DNA of 45,945 bases from an uncultured Clostridia bacterium (GTDB lineage Bacteria; Bacillota; Clostridia; Christensenellales; Borkfalkiaceae). The position numbers and the translations under genes are program-made. Below the pieces are notes generated by a model, which was given only the letters and a program-made list of their open reading frames with translations, ran no database searches and was not told the origin of the DNA. The stretch lies in contig CANQUN010000010.1 in assembly GCA_947627065.1 (NCBI GenBank), positions 1 to 45,945 of the forward strand, given 5' to 3'. Shown here piece by piece: positions 15,063 to 22,837 of this stretch. Each line of letters opens with the position of its first letter. The first letter of the stretch is position 1.

Positions 15063-15685
15063 TGCGATTCCTCTACATAACACCAACTTTGTGGCGAGCG
15101 GTGTAATTTACTGTCGCAACCGCCGAACTCATCGCGTTTGTAACGCCGACAAAGAAAACAGTCTAAAAATCTATCGCACGGTTTCCTGAACTCCCCCAAC
15201 TCTTTCGGCTTGTCGTATATTTTGAGGTCGGAGATGTGCCAGCCGTAGAAGATGTGAAAGTCTTGTCCAAGGTATTTCCGAAAGTCCTCCCACGTCAAGC
15301 AAGTCTGCCGAAAGAACACAACCTTCTCTTCGTCCTCTTCGTTGTCGGCCACGCAGTTGTATTCGTACTCCCCGTCGCCAACCTTGTAAACCTCGCTTAT
15401 TGATTCGTAGAGCGTTGAGTTGTGCAGTTCCGCCTCGTAGCACTTGATTTCGTCGCAGATGAACTCGCCGATGACCTTACCGCTCCACTTATCGCAAAGC
15501 CCACCCGTTGACGCGTGTAGTGCGACGTATTCTTCAAGCGGGAGTGATTTCATGCTCGTGCAATAAATACAGCACTTGAAAGGCACGTCTATCGTTGGGC
15601 GGTCTTTCCGCACCTCGATTCGTTTTTTGCCGCTTGCTATATTCCCGCAGTGTCGCGGGCGAATGGAAATCAAAACTGATTTCAT
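15059..15685 (-). CDS. ASCH-domain-like phage protein
   Basis: A 208-residue protein. The start MKSVLISIRPRHCGNIASGKKRIEVRKDRPTIDVPFKCCIYCT and later GKVIGEFICDEI form the ASCH beta-barrel pattern, proposed to bind RNA or modified nucleotides. The C terminus is Cys-rich (CDRFLDCFLCRRYKRDEFGGCD), possibly zinc-binding. It overlaps the methyltransferase start by four bases. Proteins of this type are common next to phage DNA-modification genes. Its target is unknown. Confidence 0.7.
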   Translation of the reverse strand: MKSVLISIRPRHCGNIASGKKRIEVRKDRPTIDVPFKCCIYCTSMKSLPLEEYVALHASTGGLCDKWSGKVIGEFICDEIKCYEAELHNSTLYESISEVYKVGDGEYEYNCVADNEEDEEKVVFFRQTCLTWEDFRKYLGQDFHIFYGWHISDLKIYDKPKELGEFRKPCDRFLDCFLCRRYKRDEFGGCDSKLHRSPQSWCYVEESQ

Positions 15686-16140
15686 TTCCTGTCCCTCCTG
15701 TGCTTGTCTGCGAACGGGCAGTTCGCAAAGTGCGAGATGTAGCCTGTATGCAATTCGTCCTGCACGGCGTTCCCATCCGCATAGCGGATGCCTCTGTGCA
15801 CCGTCCCGTCCTTCATAACGAAGAGGTCGCCGCCCTCACGGCTCTCCTTAAAAGCGATGGGCTCGGGATCGCAGGGCATATTCTTCCCGCCCCGTGTCTT
15901 TATCCACACGATGACCGCTCCGCAGCTTTTGCACGTCGAGCGACTCGACTCCCGTGTCCTGTCGTCCTCTGCCTTGTCGTTGCAGGGCTCGCTGTCCGCG
16001 CCTTGCCTCTCGATGCACTCGTCGCCGAAGTAGTAGCACTTCTCGTTCATGCACTCCGAGACCCACGCGCCCGCAGACTTCCGCCATTTGGTGAACTTGC
16101 ACTTTTCGTGGGTATATCCGCGTCCCCAGTCGTAGTTCAT
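15682..16140 (-). CDS. Zinc-ribbon phage protein of unknown function
   Basis: A 152-residue Cys-rich protein. The second half has CKSCGAVIVWIKTRGGKNMPCDPEP, a recurring zinc-ribbon motif of small phage proteins, then a beta-rich segment (GGDLFVMKDGTVHRG) and a final CPFADKHRR. The N-terminal CKFTKW...CMNEKCYYFGDEC suggests a second metal site. GGAGGAG precedes the start. Function is unknown. Confidence 0.6.
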   Translation of the reverse strand: MNYDWGRGYTHEKCKFTKWRKSAGAWVSECMNEKCYYFGDECIERQGADSEPCNDKAEDDRTRESSRSTCKSCGAVIVWIKTRGGKNMPCDPEPIAFKESREGGDLFVMKDGTVHRGIRYADGNAVQDELHTGYISHFANCPFADKHRRDRK

Positions 16141-16334
16141 TTTCTCCTCCTCTGGTCTCTGCCTTTTACGAGCTGCTCACGGAGCGCCCGAACCACTTTG
16201 TAGACACCGATATTCTTGACCTCGCAGATATCCTCGTAGGGGCAGCCGCAGAGGCAGATGTGCTTGTAGAGGTCGTCTATGATCCTCGCGGAGGTCTTCT
16301 CCGCGCCGACGTCCTTCATGATGATATTTGCCAT
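16137..16334 (-). CDS. Small Cys-motif phage protein
   Basis: A 65-residue protein (MANIIMKDVGAEKTSARIIDDLYKHICLCGCPYEDICEV...). The cluster CLCGCPYEDIC could bind zinc or iron-sulfur. It overlaps the next gene by four bases and follows the clamp-like gene. No family recognised. Confidence 0.55.
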   Translation of the reverse strand: MANIIMKDVGAEKTSARIIDDLYKHICLCGCPYEDICEVKNIGVYKVVRALREQLVKGRDQRRRK

Positions 16335-16342
16335 GCCTCACC

Positions 16343-16933
16343 TCATTCCCTCATGGGGAGCACGAGTTGTTCGTCCTCCAATTCTCCGTCGAGTTTGCGG
16401 CGGATGATGAAGGGAGCGAGGCTTCCCTGCTTTGTGTCGAGGTAGGCCATTGGACGCCCGTACTCGGAGCCGTGAGCCGTAAGGGCTTTGAGGGCAGAGA
16501 TGAGCCGCTTCGGGTCTACGCCCGTTCGAATGTCATGCGCCTGTGCGTCCGAGAAGATTTTGTCGATATTCGGGAAGGGCCGCTCGGGCGTCTTGAACTT
16601 GTAGCAGATTTCGTCGCCGTAGTTCTCGGTGGGGACGGTGATGATCGTCAACTTGTCCACGTCGTCATACGCCACCGTGATGAAGTCTACATCCTGGACG
16701 CCTTTGAGGGGAAACGGCTTGAAGTAGCACGTAAATGGGACGAGCGCACTTACATAGAAGAAACGGATGCGCCCAGCCTGATAGCCGTCCAACGCGGTCG
16801 CCACGATTTCGTGCTCCTTCACTTCAAGCTGAATATATTCGAGCGTCGAGCGCTCGGGGTTCGCGTGCGCCAAGTGGGAAGTGGCGGCGAGAATGTCTTT
16901 GAAACGTTGCTTTGAAATTTGTACCTGTTTCAT
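16343..16933 (-). CDS. Short sliding-clamp-like (DnaN N-terminal) phage protein
   Basis: A 196-residue protein. MKQVQISKQRFKDILAATSHLAHANPERSTLEYIQLEVKEHEIVATALDGYQAGRIRF matches the first domain of DNA polymerase III beta subunits, including the 'tALDGYqa' strand. Bacterial clamps have about 370 residues in three domains, so this could form a larger ring of two-domain subunits or act as a decoy or partner. The ATG at 16933 overlaps the upstream stop (ATGA); a longer frame to 17077 lies inside that gene. It sits within the replication block. Confidence 0.6.
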   Translation of the reverse strand: MKQVQISKQRFKDILAATSHLAHANPERSTLEYIQLEVKEHEIVATALDGYQAGRIRFFYVSALVPFTCYFKPFPLKGVQDVDFITVAYDDVDKLTIITVPTENYGDEICYKFKTPERPFPNIDKIFSDAQAHDIRTGVDPKRLISALKALTAHGSEYGRPMAYLDTKQGSLAPFIIRRKLDGELEDEQLVLPMRE

Positions 16934-17265
16934 GCTTGTTTCTCCTTCTTCCAACACCGCATCAGATCGTTGAGTACAGGCTTTCTGAAATTGTGAATTT
17001 TGTCTGCCCCGCCGCACCCGATGAAGATGTAGACAATAAGCTCGCGCACTGTCGCGCCAATCGAATTGCAGGTGCATCCGATTCTCGTCCCTTCCACGAC
17101 GAGCGTCTCCGAGAGCTTCTTCACTTCTATCTCGTAGTCATAGTCTGTGATGCCGACCGCTTCGCAAATCGGCTTGATTGTCTCCAAAACGGTGTTGCGC
17201 TTGTTATTGAAATATTCCACGCTGTTGATGTCTCCCGTCTTGCAGACCCTGTAAAAATCTTTCAT
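16930..17265 (-). CDS. Hypothetical phage protein in replication block
   Basis: A 111-residue protein (MKDFYRVCKTGDINSVEYFNNKRNTVLETIKPICEAVGI...). Cys residues CTCNSIG and CGGADKI are spaced but form no clear zinc motif. Its stop overlaps the clamp-like start and its own start lies 18 bases after the DnaC-like stop. Function is unknown; its position suggests an accessory replication role. Confidence 0.55.
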   Translation of the reverse strand: MKDFYRVCKTGDINSVEYFNNKRNTVLETIKPICEAVGITDYDYEIEVKKLSETLVVEGTRIGCTCNSIGATVRELIVYIFIGCGGADKIHNFRKPVLNDLMRCWKKEKQA

Positions 17266-17283
17266 GGTGTATCTCCTTGTTTT

Positions 17284-18135
17284 TTATATTCCGAGCTTTT
17301 TTGCAAGCTCACTTTTTGTTTTCCTCTCGGTTGCCCGAAAGTCGTCGCCTTGAAGGCGTATGCTCCGTGTCGCCATTTCGTCTATCCGTTCGGTGATTGC
17401 CCTGTCGAGAGATAGGACACTTTCCAACTCCGCGATTGAGTAGTTCGAGGTGAACACGGTCGGCCGCCCGATGACGTATCTCGCATTGATGACGTTGTAG
17501 AGCTTTTTCTCCGCCCACTTCGCGCTCCGCGCATCGTACTCGCGCCCGATGAACTCTTTCCCGAGGTCGTCGATGAATACGAAATCGCGGGCTTGCAAGC
17601 CGCTCAAAAGCCGCCATTCGCTCTCTCCCTGCCTGTCGTAGCTCCCCTGTATCTTGTTCAGAATTTCGCCGAAGGAGATGTAAAGACAAGTGTACCCCGC
17701 CCACATGAGCTCGTTGCAGAGGCACGCCGCGAGGAAGGTTTTGCCCGTTGAGTTGTCGCCGTAGATATAAAGCCCGATATTCTGCTCCCGCACTTCGGCG
17801 GCGTGGATGAGATAGTTGCGGCACTTCTCGAAGGCGGCTACATTGTTCTCGGTGATCACCGCGTCCTTAAAGAAGAGTTCCCTATACCTCGCGTCGAGGT
17901 TCGCGCCTTTCTGCCTTTCTTTGAAGCGTTCGAGGCGTTCCTGTTTCTCTCGCTCTTCCGTTTGACACTTGCAGGAGCACCGAGCCACGAAGGTTTTGTC
18001 GTCCGAGACGTAGACCCTCGCGCCGTGGCACTTCTTGCAATGAGGAAGCCCGTCGTCCTCGGATATGTACTCATCGTCCCGCAGTTCCTCGGTGTCCGCT
18101 TTGAGGCGTTCGAGAAAGGCTTCACATCCTTCCAT
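17284..18135 (-). CDS. DnaC-like helicase loader (AAA+ ATPase)
   Basis: A 283-residue protein. The N terminus has a Cys-rich zinc motif (CKKCHGAR at 33-40, then CSCKC at 53-57), usual in DnaI/DnaC-like loaders. The AAA+ core has Walker A GDNSTGKT (126-133), Walker B FVFIDDLG (185-192) and sensor region RPTVFTSNYS, with an arginine-finger-like RAITERI near the end. It would load the host replicative helicase onto phage origin DNA. It directly follows the replisome organizer gene, a common pairing. Confidence 0.82.
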   Translation of the reverse strand: MEGCEAFLERLKADTEELRDDEYISEDDGLPHCKKCHGARVYVSDDKTFVARCSCKCQTEEREKQERLERFKERQKGANLDARYRELFFKDAVITENNVAAFEKCRNYLIHAAEVREQNIGLYIYGDNSTGKTFLAACLCNELMWAGYTCLYISFGEILNKIQGSYDRQGESEWRLLSGLQARDFVFIDDLGKEFIGREYDARSAKWAEKKLYNVINARYVIGRPTVFTSNYSIAELESVLSLDRAITERIDEMATRSIRLQGDDFRATERKTKSELAKKLGI

Positions 18136-18138
18136 CCG

Positions 18139-18867
18139 TCAGTCCTCCCTGCTCCCGTACTTCGCGGAGGGAGCCATGCGTGCCCCGCTTCTCGGCGCGT
18201 TTTCCCGCGTCTCCCACGTCCGCACGCAAGCCCGCCAATCTTTCATCGGCTGATTGCCGACGCGCCAGCCCTTACTCTCGTAGAAGTCGAAAAACTGCCG
18301 GGGGTTCACTTTCCCGCCGCGTTCCTCGCAGTAGACGGTTATCTCTTCGAGGGAAGGCTTCACAAACCTTTTGGAGGGAGCCGCGCCGCTCGCGGCGCTT
18401 TCTTCTTTTACTCTTTCTTCTTTTTTCTCCTCCTCTATTCTTCCCTTACCTAATCTAACCTGTGTATCCATTTCGGATACATATTGTATACATTCTGTAT
18501 CCGTGCCCTCATCACCGCCCCGCGGGAATTCGGTGTACGCCTTCTTTCCGTCAAAGGTAAGCGTCTCCCGCTCCTCGATATAGGTCGTCGGCTTGCACCT
18601 GTCGTTCTGCAAGTAGTTGTGAATGCGCCAATGCTTGATGACCACGACGCCGCTCGGGAAGGCGAGGATGAACCTCTTCGCGATGAGGAGTTTCAAGTCG
18701 TCCTCGCTGGCGCCTATCATGCCGCGGATGCGTTTCGGATTCCCGACGAAACCCTCATCGTCCGCCCGCATGGATAAGTGGAAATAGAGCGCCTGTGCCG
18801 AGAGCGGCATATCGAGGAACGCGTCGCTGTCGATTATCGACTTCGCAAACATTCTGCGCTCTGCCAT
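18139..18867 (-). CDS. Phage replisome organizer / DnaD-like replication initiation protein
   Basis: A 242-residue protein. MAERRMFAKSIIDSDAFLDMPLSAQALYFHLSMRADDEGFVGNPKRI is the hallmark N-terminal winged helix of phage replisome organizers. VVVIKHWRIHNYLQNDRCKPTTY is the end of that domain. A charged linker (EEEKKEERVKEESAAS) leads to a C-terminal DnaD-like segment (FFDFYESKGWRVGNQPMKDWRACVRTWE). It likely binds the phage origin and recruits the DnaC-like loader next to it. Confidence 0.83.
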   Translation of the reverse strand: MAERRMFAKSIIDSDAFLDMPLSAQALYFHLSMRADDEGFVGNPKRIRGMIGASEDDLKLLIAKRFILAFPSGVVVIKHWRIHNYLQNDRCKPTTYIEERETLTFDGKKAYTEFPRGGDEGTDTECIQYVSEMDTQVRLGKGRIEEEKKEERVKEESAASGAAPSKRFVKPSLEEITVYCEERGGKVNPRQFFDFYESKGWRVGNQPMKDWRACVRTWETRENAPRSGARMAPSAKYGSRED

Positions 18868-18868
18868 A

Positions 18869-19069
18869 TCACCCCTCCTTCGGAACCTCGTCGAACTTCA
18901 GCCCCATAACTGCCGCGATAGTGCGCCCGCGCTTATCGAGAGAACGGAGATTATACAACTTCTGACGCAAAGCCTTGTTCTCGACGCTCTTGGCGAGTTT
19001 GACATAAGGCGAGGCTTTGAGCCGCTCGATTTCGGCGGTTATTTCCTCGGTCGTCATTGTGCTTTTCAT
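18869..19069 (-). CDS. Small helical phage protein
   Basis: A 66-residue protein, largely helical (TTEEITAEIERLKASPYVKLAKSVENKALRQKLYNLRSLDKRGR). It sits one base from the replisome organizer start and follows SSB. Length and charge suggest an accessory or structural replication peptide. No family recognised. Confidence 0.6.
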   Translation of the reverse strand: MKSTMTTEEITAEIERLKASPYVKLAKSVENKALRQKLYNLRSLDKRGRTIAAVMGLKFDEVPKEG

Positions 19070-19083
19070 ACCTCACCCCCCCT

Positions 19084-19506
19084 TTAAAACGGTAAGTTGT
19101 CGTCGTCGACAGGCTTCAATTCAAAAAGCGACTTTCCGCCGTTCCTTTTTGCCCGTTGAGGTGCTGTCCTCGGCTCTGCCGGAGCCTGATTGAGCAGGCT
19201 TAAAAACTCGACTTCGTCCGCGACGATTTCCGTTACTTTCTTGTTCTCTCCTCGTTCGGTCTGATAGGTGCGCGTTTGCAACCTACCGACAATGCCTACT
19301 TTCTTGCCCTTCTCCAAATACTTGCCGCAGTTCTCGCCAAGGGCGCCCCACACGACAATATCGAAGAAGTCGCACTCCCTCTCGCCGTTCGCGTTCGCAA
19401 AGGCACGGTTCACCGCGAGGGAGAATTTGCATACCCCTTTCCCGCTTGACGTGCTCGCCATTTCGGGGCCCCTCGTAAGGTTCCCGATTAAAAATACCTT
19501 GTTCAT
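19084..19506 (-). CDS. ssb: Single-stranded DNA-binding protein
   Basis: A 140-residue SSB. The OB fold is clear: MNKVFLIGNLTRGPEMASTSSGKGVCKFSLAVNRAF, FFDIVVWGALGENCGKYLEKGKKVGIVGRLQTRTY, then VTEIVADEVEFL. The acidic tip ends DDDNLPF, the short C-terminal tail that binds partner proteins. It lies between an HNH nuclease and the replication genes and probably works with the ERF annealase and the replisome. Confidence 0.93.
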   Translation of the reverse strand: MNKVFLIGNLTRGPEMASTSSGKGVCKFSLAVNRAFANANGERECDFFDIVVWGALGENCGKYLEKGKKVGIVGRLQTRTYQTERGENKKVTEIVADEVEFLSLLNQAPAEPRTAPQRAKRNGGKSLFELKPVDDDNLPF

Positions 19507-19512
19507 AGTTCT

Positions 19513-19809
19513 TTACTCTTTATGATAAATTCTTTCGGCGTCCGGAAAGCCCGGATACCACAGTTCGAGGTGCTCCTTGGCAAACTGCAAGAGCTTGTTC
19601 CTTTCGGACGTTTGGTCGAGCCTATGGTGGCAGCGCGGGCAGACGGTGAGAATGTTCTGCTCAATACCGAGTCCGCCGTGCGAGCGCGGAATATAATGCG
19701 CTTCGGGCAGCCCGGGGTTCCCGCAGAAAATACACAGCCCACGGTCGCGCTTGTAGACCACACACTTGACCTCGTGGCTTATGGAGCAAGCCTTTGTTCG
19801 TTTGTTCAT
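19513..19809 (-). CDS. HNH endonuclease
   Basis: A 98-residue protein with a complete HNH pattern: VYKRDRGLCIFCGNPGLPEAHYIPRSHGGLGIEQNILTVCPRCHHRLDQ. The two CxxC pairs bind structural zinc; AHYIPRS and the HHRLDQ end supply catalytic residues. ATG at 19809 has GGGAGGG and overlaps the upstream stop; a longer frame to 19824 is less likely. In this position it may take part in recombination or DNA degradation. Confidence 0.78.
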   Translation of the reverse strand: MNKRTKACSISHEVKCVVYKRDRGLCIFCGNPGLPEAHYIPRSHGGLGIEQNILTVCPRCHHRLDQTSERNKLLQFAKEHLELWYPGFPDAERIYHKE

Positions 19810-20390
19810 TGAGCGCCCTCCCAATTTTCAATGAGGCTCGCAAGTTCGTCGGGTGTCCTTGTTTCGATACCGAGTTCCTTCGCCTCGTAGATCACACCGT
19901 CGATGAGCCGCTTCATTTCGGCTTTATCGAAGGTGTGCGTTTGTTTGTAGAAAAGATATTGACTATACTTTTGTCCGTTCTTGGCGACGAAATCGCCTAT
20001 CCATTTTGCGTAAGGGTAATACGCCTCAACCTTGGCGCTTTTCGGAAGGGCGACAATGAGTTGCTCGCCGCCCTCCGTAGCGATCGTGCCGTATTCGAGG
20101 ACCATTTTCGTTTTAGCCTCGTCGGCGCCGATATTCAGCGCCTTTGCGATTTTATCAACAAGAACGTGGAAATAGCTGTTTGCGTTAAGGCTCCGCTTCT
20201 CCGTATGCCAACCGAACGCCATTTTGAGCCGTTCTTTGCCGCTTGCAAGCCCTGTTCGTATCGCCGCGACCGTTTGCCTTGCGGCGAACGTTTCACCGTT
20301 GGGAACGCGAACAGAGAGGACGAGCGAACCGTCGGCGTCCGCCAAGCAGTTTTCAAACTTACATTCAAATTCGCCTATAACGCTCGCCAT
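19806..20390 (-). CDS. NinB-like recombination-associated phage protein (putative)
   Basis: A 194-residue protein. The block KRSLNANSYFHVLVDKIAKALNIGADEAKTKMVLEYG, and the C-terminal TFDKAEMKRLIDGVIYEAKELGIETRTPDELASLIENWE, recur in NinB/Orf-like phage proteins that mediate strand exchange. It lies between the nuclease of the annealase pair and the HNH gene. I am fairly sure of the recurring family and less sure of the NinB name. Confidence 0.55.
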   Translation of the reverse strand: MASVIGEFECKFENCLADADGSLVLSVRVPNGETFAARQTVAAIRTGLASGKERLKMAFGWHTEKRSLNANSYFHVLVDKIAKALNIGADEAKTKMVLEYGTIATEGGEQLIVALPKSAKVEAYYPYAKWIGDFVAKNGQKYSQYLFYKQTHTFDKAEMKRLIDGVIYEAKELGIETRTPDELASLIENWEGAQ

Positions 20391-20391
20391 T

Positions 20392-21291
20392 CTATCCCTC
20401 CCGAATGGTTACCTTGACGTAGCCCGCAGTCGTGGTCGTTTTGGTATACTTTTCCGCGACGTCGGGCAGCTCTGCCTTCAGACGCGTGGTGTCGAGGGTT
20501 TGCTTCGTGGACGGAGCGACGCAGGTAATGAGCATACGCTTGTCCGGAGTTTCAAAGCTCTTTATCATCTGCTTGTCCATTATCTCGTAGAGCTTGGCGC
20601 GATACTCTTTCGCGGTGATCTCGGCTTCCTTCTTCGCCTGCTCGGCGCGGATGAGTTCGTTCTCCGCTTCCTGTGCCCTTGCGAGCAGCTCTGACGGAAC
20701 GACAAGCCCCGGCTCGGAGTAGATCTCGCCCTTCCTCTCGCACTCGAGCAGACGGTCGATATTTTCGGCAGGGATACGCTCAAGAAGGATAGCCTCGGAC
20801 TTTGCCCCGAGGTGGAATATGTAGAGCCTGTCGAACTTGCGCCCGCTTGCCCTCTCGTAAAGTGATAGTTGCCAAGCGTAGGAGCGCCTGTCCACCTTTG
20901 CCGTGCTCTTAACGTCCACGAGGACGTTCTCGTCGCCTATCTTGCCGATAATGTCCGCCGTGCCCGCATACATGAGCGCGTCAGCCTCTTCCTCGGTCAG
21001 ATCGCCGTCGGGCAGAATGACCTCGCTCTCGAGAGGCTCGAAGCCGAGGCTGTCGCAAATACCCAAAAAGTCCAAGAACTCTTGAGTAAAGCCGGAATAG
21101 CCGCGCTTGATATAGTCCTCGATTTCCTCGTGAATGGCGACGCCTTTGTCCGCTGCGCGCTTCAACACCTCGTCACTTACAGCCGAATAGTCGGGAGTAA
21201 GTCCGTGCTTTTTGAGCAGTGTCGTAACACTTATGAGGCGTCTGTCGCCTATCGTGTAAGTGTGGTTACTCGGGTTGAACTGTACTTTCAT
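20392..21291 (-). CDS. PD-(D/E)XK nuclease partner of the ERF annealase
   Basis: A 299-residue protein. The nuclease core is YAGTADIIGKIGDENVLVDVKSTAKVDRRSYAWQLSLYERASG: Asp in GTADI, then DVKST (D-x-K) and the QLSLY helix of RecB/Cas4-like exonucleases. An N-terminal SVTTLLKKHGL and HEEIEDYIKRG complete the fold. A long coiled coil (AQEAENELIRAEQAKKEAEITAKEYRAKLYEIMDK) follows. It overlaps the ERF gene by 26 bases. The likely role is 5'-end resection to make substrate for annealing. Confidence 0.78.
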   Translation of the reverse strand: MKVQFNPSNHTYTIGDRRLISVTTLLKKHGLTPDYSAVSDEVLKRAADKGVAIHEEIEDYIKRGYSGFTQEFLDFLGICDSLGFEPLESEVILPDGDLTEEEADALMYAGTADIIGKIGDENVLVDVKSTAKVDRRSYAWQLSLYERASGRKFDRLYIFHLGAKSEAILLERIPAENIDRLLECERKGEIYSEPGLVVPSELLARAQEAENELIRAEQAKKEAEITAKEYRAKLYEIMDKQMIKSFETPDKRMLITCVAPSTKQTLDTTRLKAELPDVAEKYTKTTTTAGYVKVTIREG

Positions 21292-22003
21292 TTTGACCTC
21301 CGTTTTCGGCTTTAGCTTTTGCCGCTTTACGCGCCAAGGCTTCTTTTTTTACCATTATGGCTTCCAATAAGTCGTCGCCGGATATGTCCTCGACGCGGCA
21401 CTTCAAATACGCAGCAAGACGATTGAGGTCAATACCGAGATCATCTGCCTCCTTCATCTGTTCGTGGGTGGGACCCGCCGCCTTAGATTTGCGTTTAAGG
21501 TCTCCGCTCGGGTTTGCATCGGGATCCTCGCCCGTCTGAATCTTGTACGCTTTGAGAAGGGCATATTTGTCCGCATAGGTCATCGCTTTTCCGGGTGCCT
21601 TGTCCTGCGTGTCTACCCCGTCACCGTAGGTGATGATGTCAACGAACTCGTCAGGCTTGTCAACATTGACAAAGCGATAGTTCACTTCGAGCCTCAGGAA
21701 AAAGGTCGTTTTTTCGCTCTCGTTCCCGTTGTAAGAGGATTTCGTTACGTAGGTGTCATCCTTGATGATTACTCTCTTCACAGGGTAAGAGTAGATGCCG
21801 AACTTCTCTTCAACGGGTTTGACCGCCTCCAAAACGTCCGCCTCAGCGACTGCCTTGTATGACTGACTTTTGCTGATATCTACTTTGAGATTCTTTGCGA
21901 CGCGGTTGATCTCCGCCGTCGCCTTCATCATGCGTTGATAGATGTTGAGAGTCGTATCGCGCTCCGTCTCGGTCTCTGCCGTTTTCTTCGCGGTCTCGCT
22001 CAT
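21266..22003 (-). CDS. erf: ERF-family single-strand annealing protein
   Basis: A 245-residue protein. IYQRMMKATAEINRVAKNLKVDISKSQSYKAVAEADVLEAVKPVEEKFGIYSYPVKRVII is the ERF superfamily start. GDGVDTQDKAPGKAMTYADKYALLKAYKIQTGEDPDA is its conserved end ('K..TYa.KYaL'). The C-terminal 80 residues are charged and helical. ERF proteins coat and anneal single strands during phage recombination and circularisation, with SSB and the neighbouring exonuclease. Confidence 0.85.
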   Translation of the reverse strand: MSETAKKTAETETERDTTLNIYQRMMKATAEINRVAKNLKVDISKSQSYKAVAEADVLEAVKPVEEKFGIYSYPVKRVIIKDDTYVTKSSYNGNESEKTTFFLRLEVNYRFVNVDKPDEFVDIITYGDGVDTQDKAPGKAMTYADKYALLKAYKIQTGEDPDANPSGDLKRKSKAAGPTHEQMKEADDLGIDLNRLAAYLKCRVEDISGDDLLEAIMVKKEALARKAAKAKAENGGQNESTVQPE

Positions 22004-22275
22004 TCATTCACCCCCAAGCCTTCGGCGAAATCTTTGTCGGTGTTTACGAGAGTTTTGGTCTCTGCGAGTTTTTTCTCGTATTCCTCGTTTTCATAGACCG
22101 CCGTTCTTTCAACGCCTTCGATAGCGTCCGCATACATACGAAGTTCATCTGCCATGACCCTACCGCTTTGCAAGCGGATAGCAATCGCTTCCCTTACGAG
22201 ATTTACCGTAAGTTCGGCAATGTCTCTTTTTTGCTCGAAGTATTCGAGCGTCCCATACAACAAATTTTCTTTCAT
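22000..22275 (-). CDS. Small helical early phage protein
   Basis: A 91-residue protein (MKENLLYGTLEYFEQKRDIAELTVNLVREAIAIRLQSG...). I chose ATG at 22275 (AAGGAG upstream), not the longer frame to 22431 that runs through the XRE gene end and the small RNA region. It is helical and charged. Its ribosome-site region exists in a second, nearly identical copy 64 bases upstream. Its stop overlaps the ERF start. Function is unknown. Confidence 0.6.
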   Translation of the reverse strand: MKENLLYGTLEYFEQKRDIAELTVNLVREAIAIRLQSGRVMADELRMYADAIEGVERTAVYENEEYEKKLAETKTLVNTDKDFAEGLGVNE

Positions 22276-22289
22276 AGTGGCGTTTCTCC

Positions 22290-22318
22290 TTGACTTTTGG
22301 ATTATTTCGCGATAGAAT
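22290..22318 (+). promoter_or_regulatory. Sigma-70-type promoter of plus-strand small RNA 3 (candidate)
   Basis: TTGACT (22290-22295) and TAGAAT (22313-22318) are 17 bases apart on the plus strand, opposing the early operon. A strong plus-strand terminator follows about 45 bases on. No ORF lies between. Confidence 0.55.
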
Positions 22319-22324
22319 TGATGT

Positions 22325-22400
22325 CGGTCGGGGTCTGATAGTGGTGTATCTCCTTGACCGCCCCGTAGGGTTCTATCATTGCCCTGCGGGGTTTTTCTTT
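22325..22400 (+). ncRNA. Candidate small RNA 3, convergent with the XRE-RHH regulator gene
   Basis: A 75-80-nt RNA is predicted from the promoter at 22290-22318 to the U-run after 22390. It contains CGGTC (22325-22329) pairing with GACCG (22356-22360), around a loop that holds a 21-base near-copy of the complement of the ribosome site of the gene starting at 22275 (22338-22358 against 22274-22294, 19 of 21 identical). The terminator hairpin overlaps the stop of the XRE gene at 22376. It may regulate that downstream gene in trans or the XRE mRNA as antisense. Confidence 0.5.
22361..22399 (+). terminator. Plus-strand intrinsic terminator of small RNA 3
   Basis: CCCCGTAGGG (22361-22370) pairs with CCCTGCGGGG (22381-22390) with one mismatch, followed by TTTTTCTTTT. 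The T-run exists only on the plus side, so it does not serve the minus-strand genes. It overlaps the 3' end of the XRE gene. Confidence 0.7.
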
Positions 22401-22810
22401 TCGTTCTTCGAGAGTTCGGCGTACCGCTCACGCAGTTTCTGTATGCACGAGGTTATCCACGCGCCGATGTTCTTATAGCCGCATTTCTGCAACACTTCTT
22501 TCGTTAGTACCTCGCGACAATCATTATTGAGTCGAACGGTCATTTTGTACTCGGAGGGCTCCGCGTGTACCCTTGCTCCGCCTGTCATCTTGACTTCAAC
22601 TGTTCCCGGAATCAAAATCACTTCGTCGGGCGAATAAATGTCCGAGGCAGCACACCCGAGAACTTGCAAGACCTTGCGAAAATCGTCTGGGATAGGAAGC
22701 ACACGGTAGTTCTCATAGCGGGAGAACATTGTGGGGTCGATGCCCGCCTCCTGTGCCACTTGTTTGGCTTGCAAGCCCTTTGTTTCGCGCAGTTCTTTGT
22801 ACTTCGGCAT
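22376..22810 (-). CDS. XRE-family regulator fused to a ribbon-helix-helix-like domain
   Basis: A 144-residue protein. Residues 1-58 form an XRE helix-turn-helix (MPKYKELRETKGLQAKQVAQEAGIDPTMFSRYENYRVLPIPDDFRKVLQVLGC). Residues 85-130 (YKMTVRLNNDCREVLTKEVLQKCGYKNIGAWITSCIQKLRERY) look like an Arc/CopG-type ribbon-helix-helix domain. Joining both folds is unusual. It is a candidate control gene of the early region. A small RHH gene lies just upstream and a plus-strand small RNA converges on its 3' end. Confidence 0.72.
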   Translation of the reverse strand: MPKYKELRETKGLQAKQVAQEAGIDPTMFSRYENYRVLPIPDDFRKVLQVLGCAASDIYSPDEVILIPGTVEVKMTGGARVHAEPSEYKMTVRLNNDCREVLTKEVLQKCGYKNIGAWITSCIQKLRERYAELSKNEKKNPAGQ

Positions 22811-22837
22811 ATCTCACCTCCTTTGCCTTTCCGCGCT

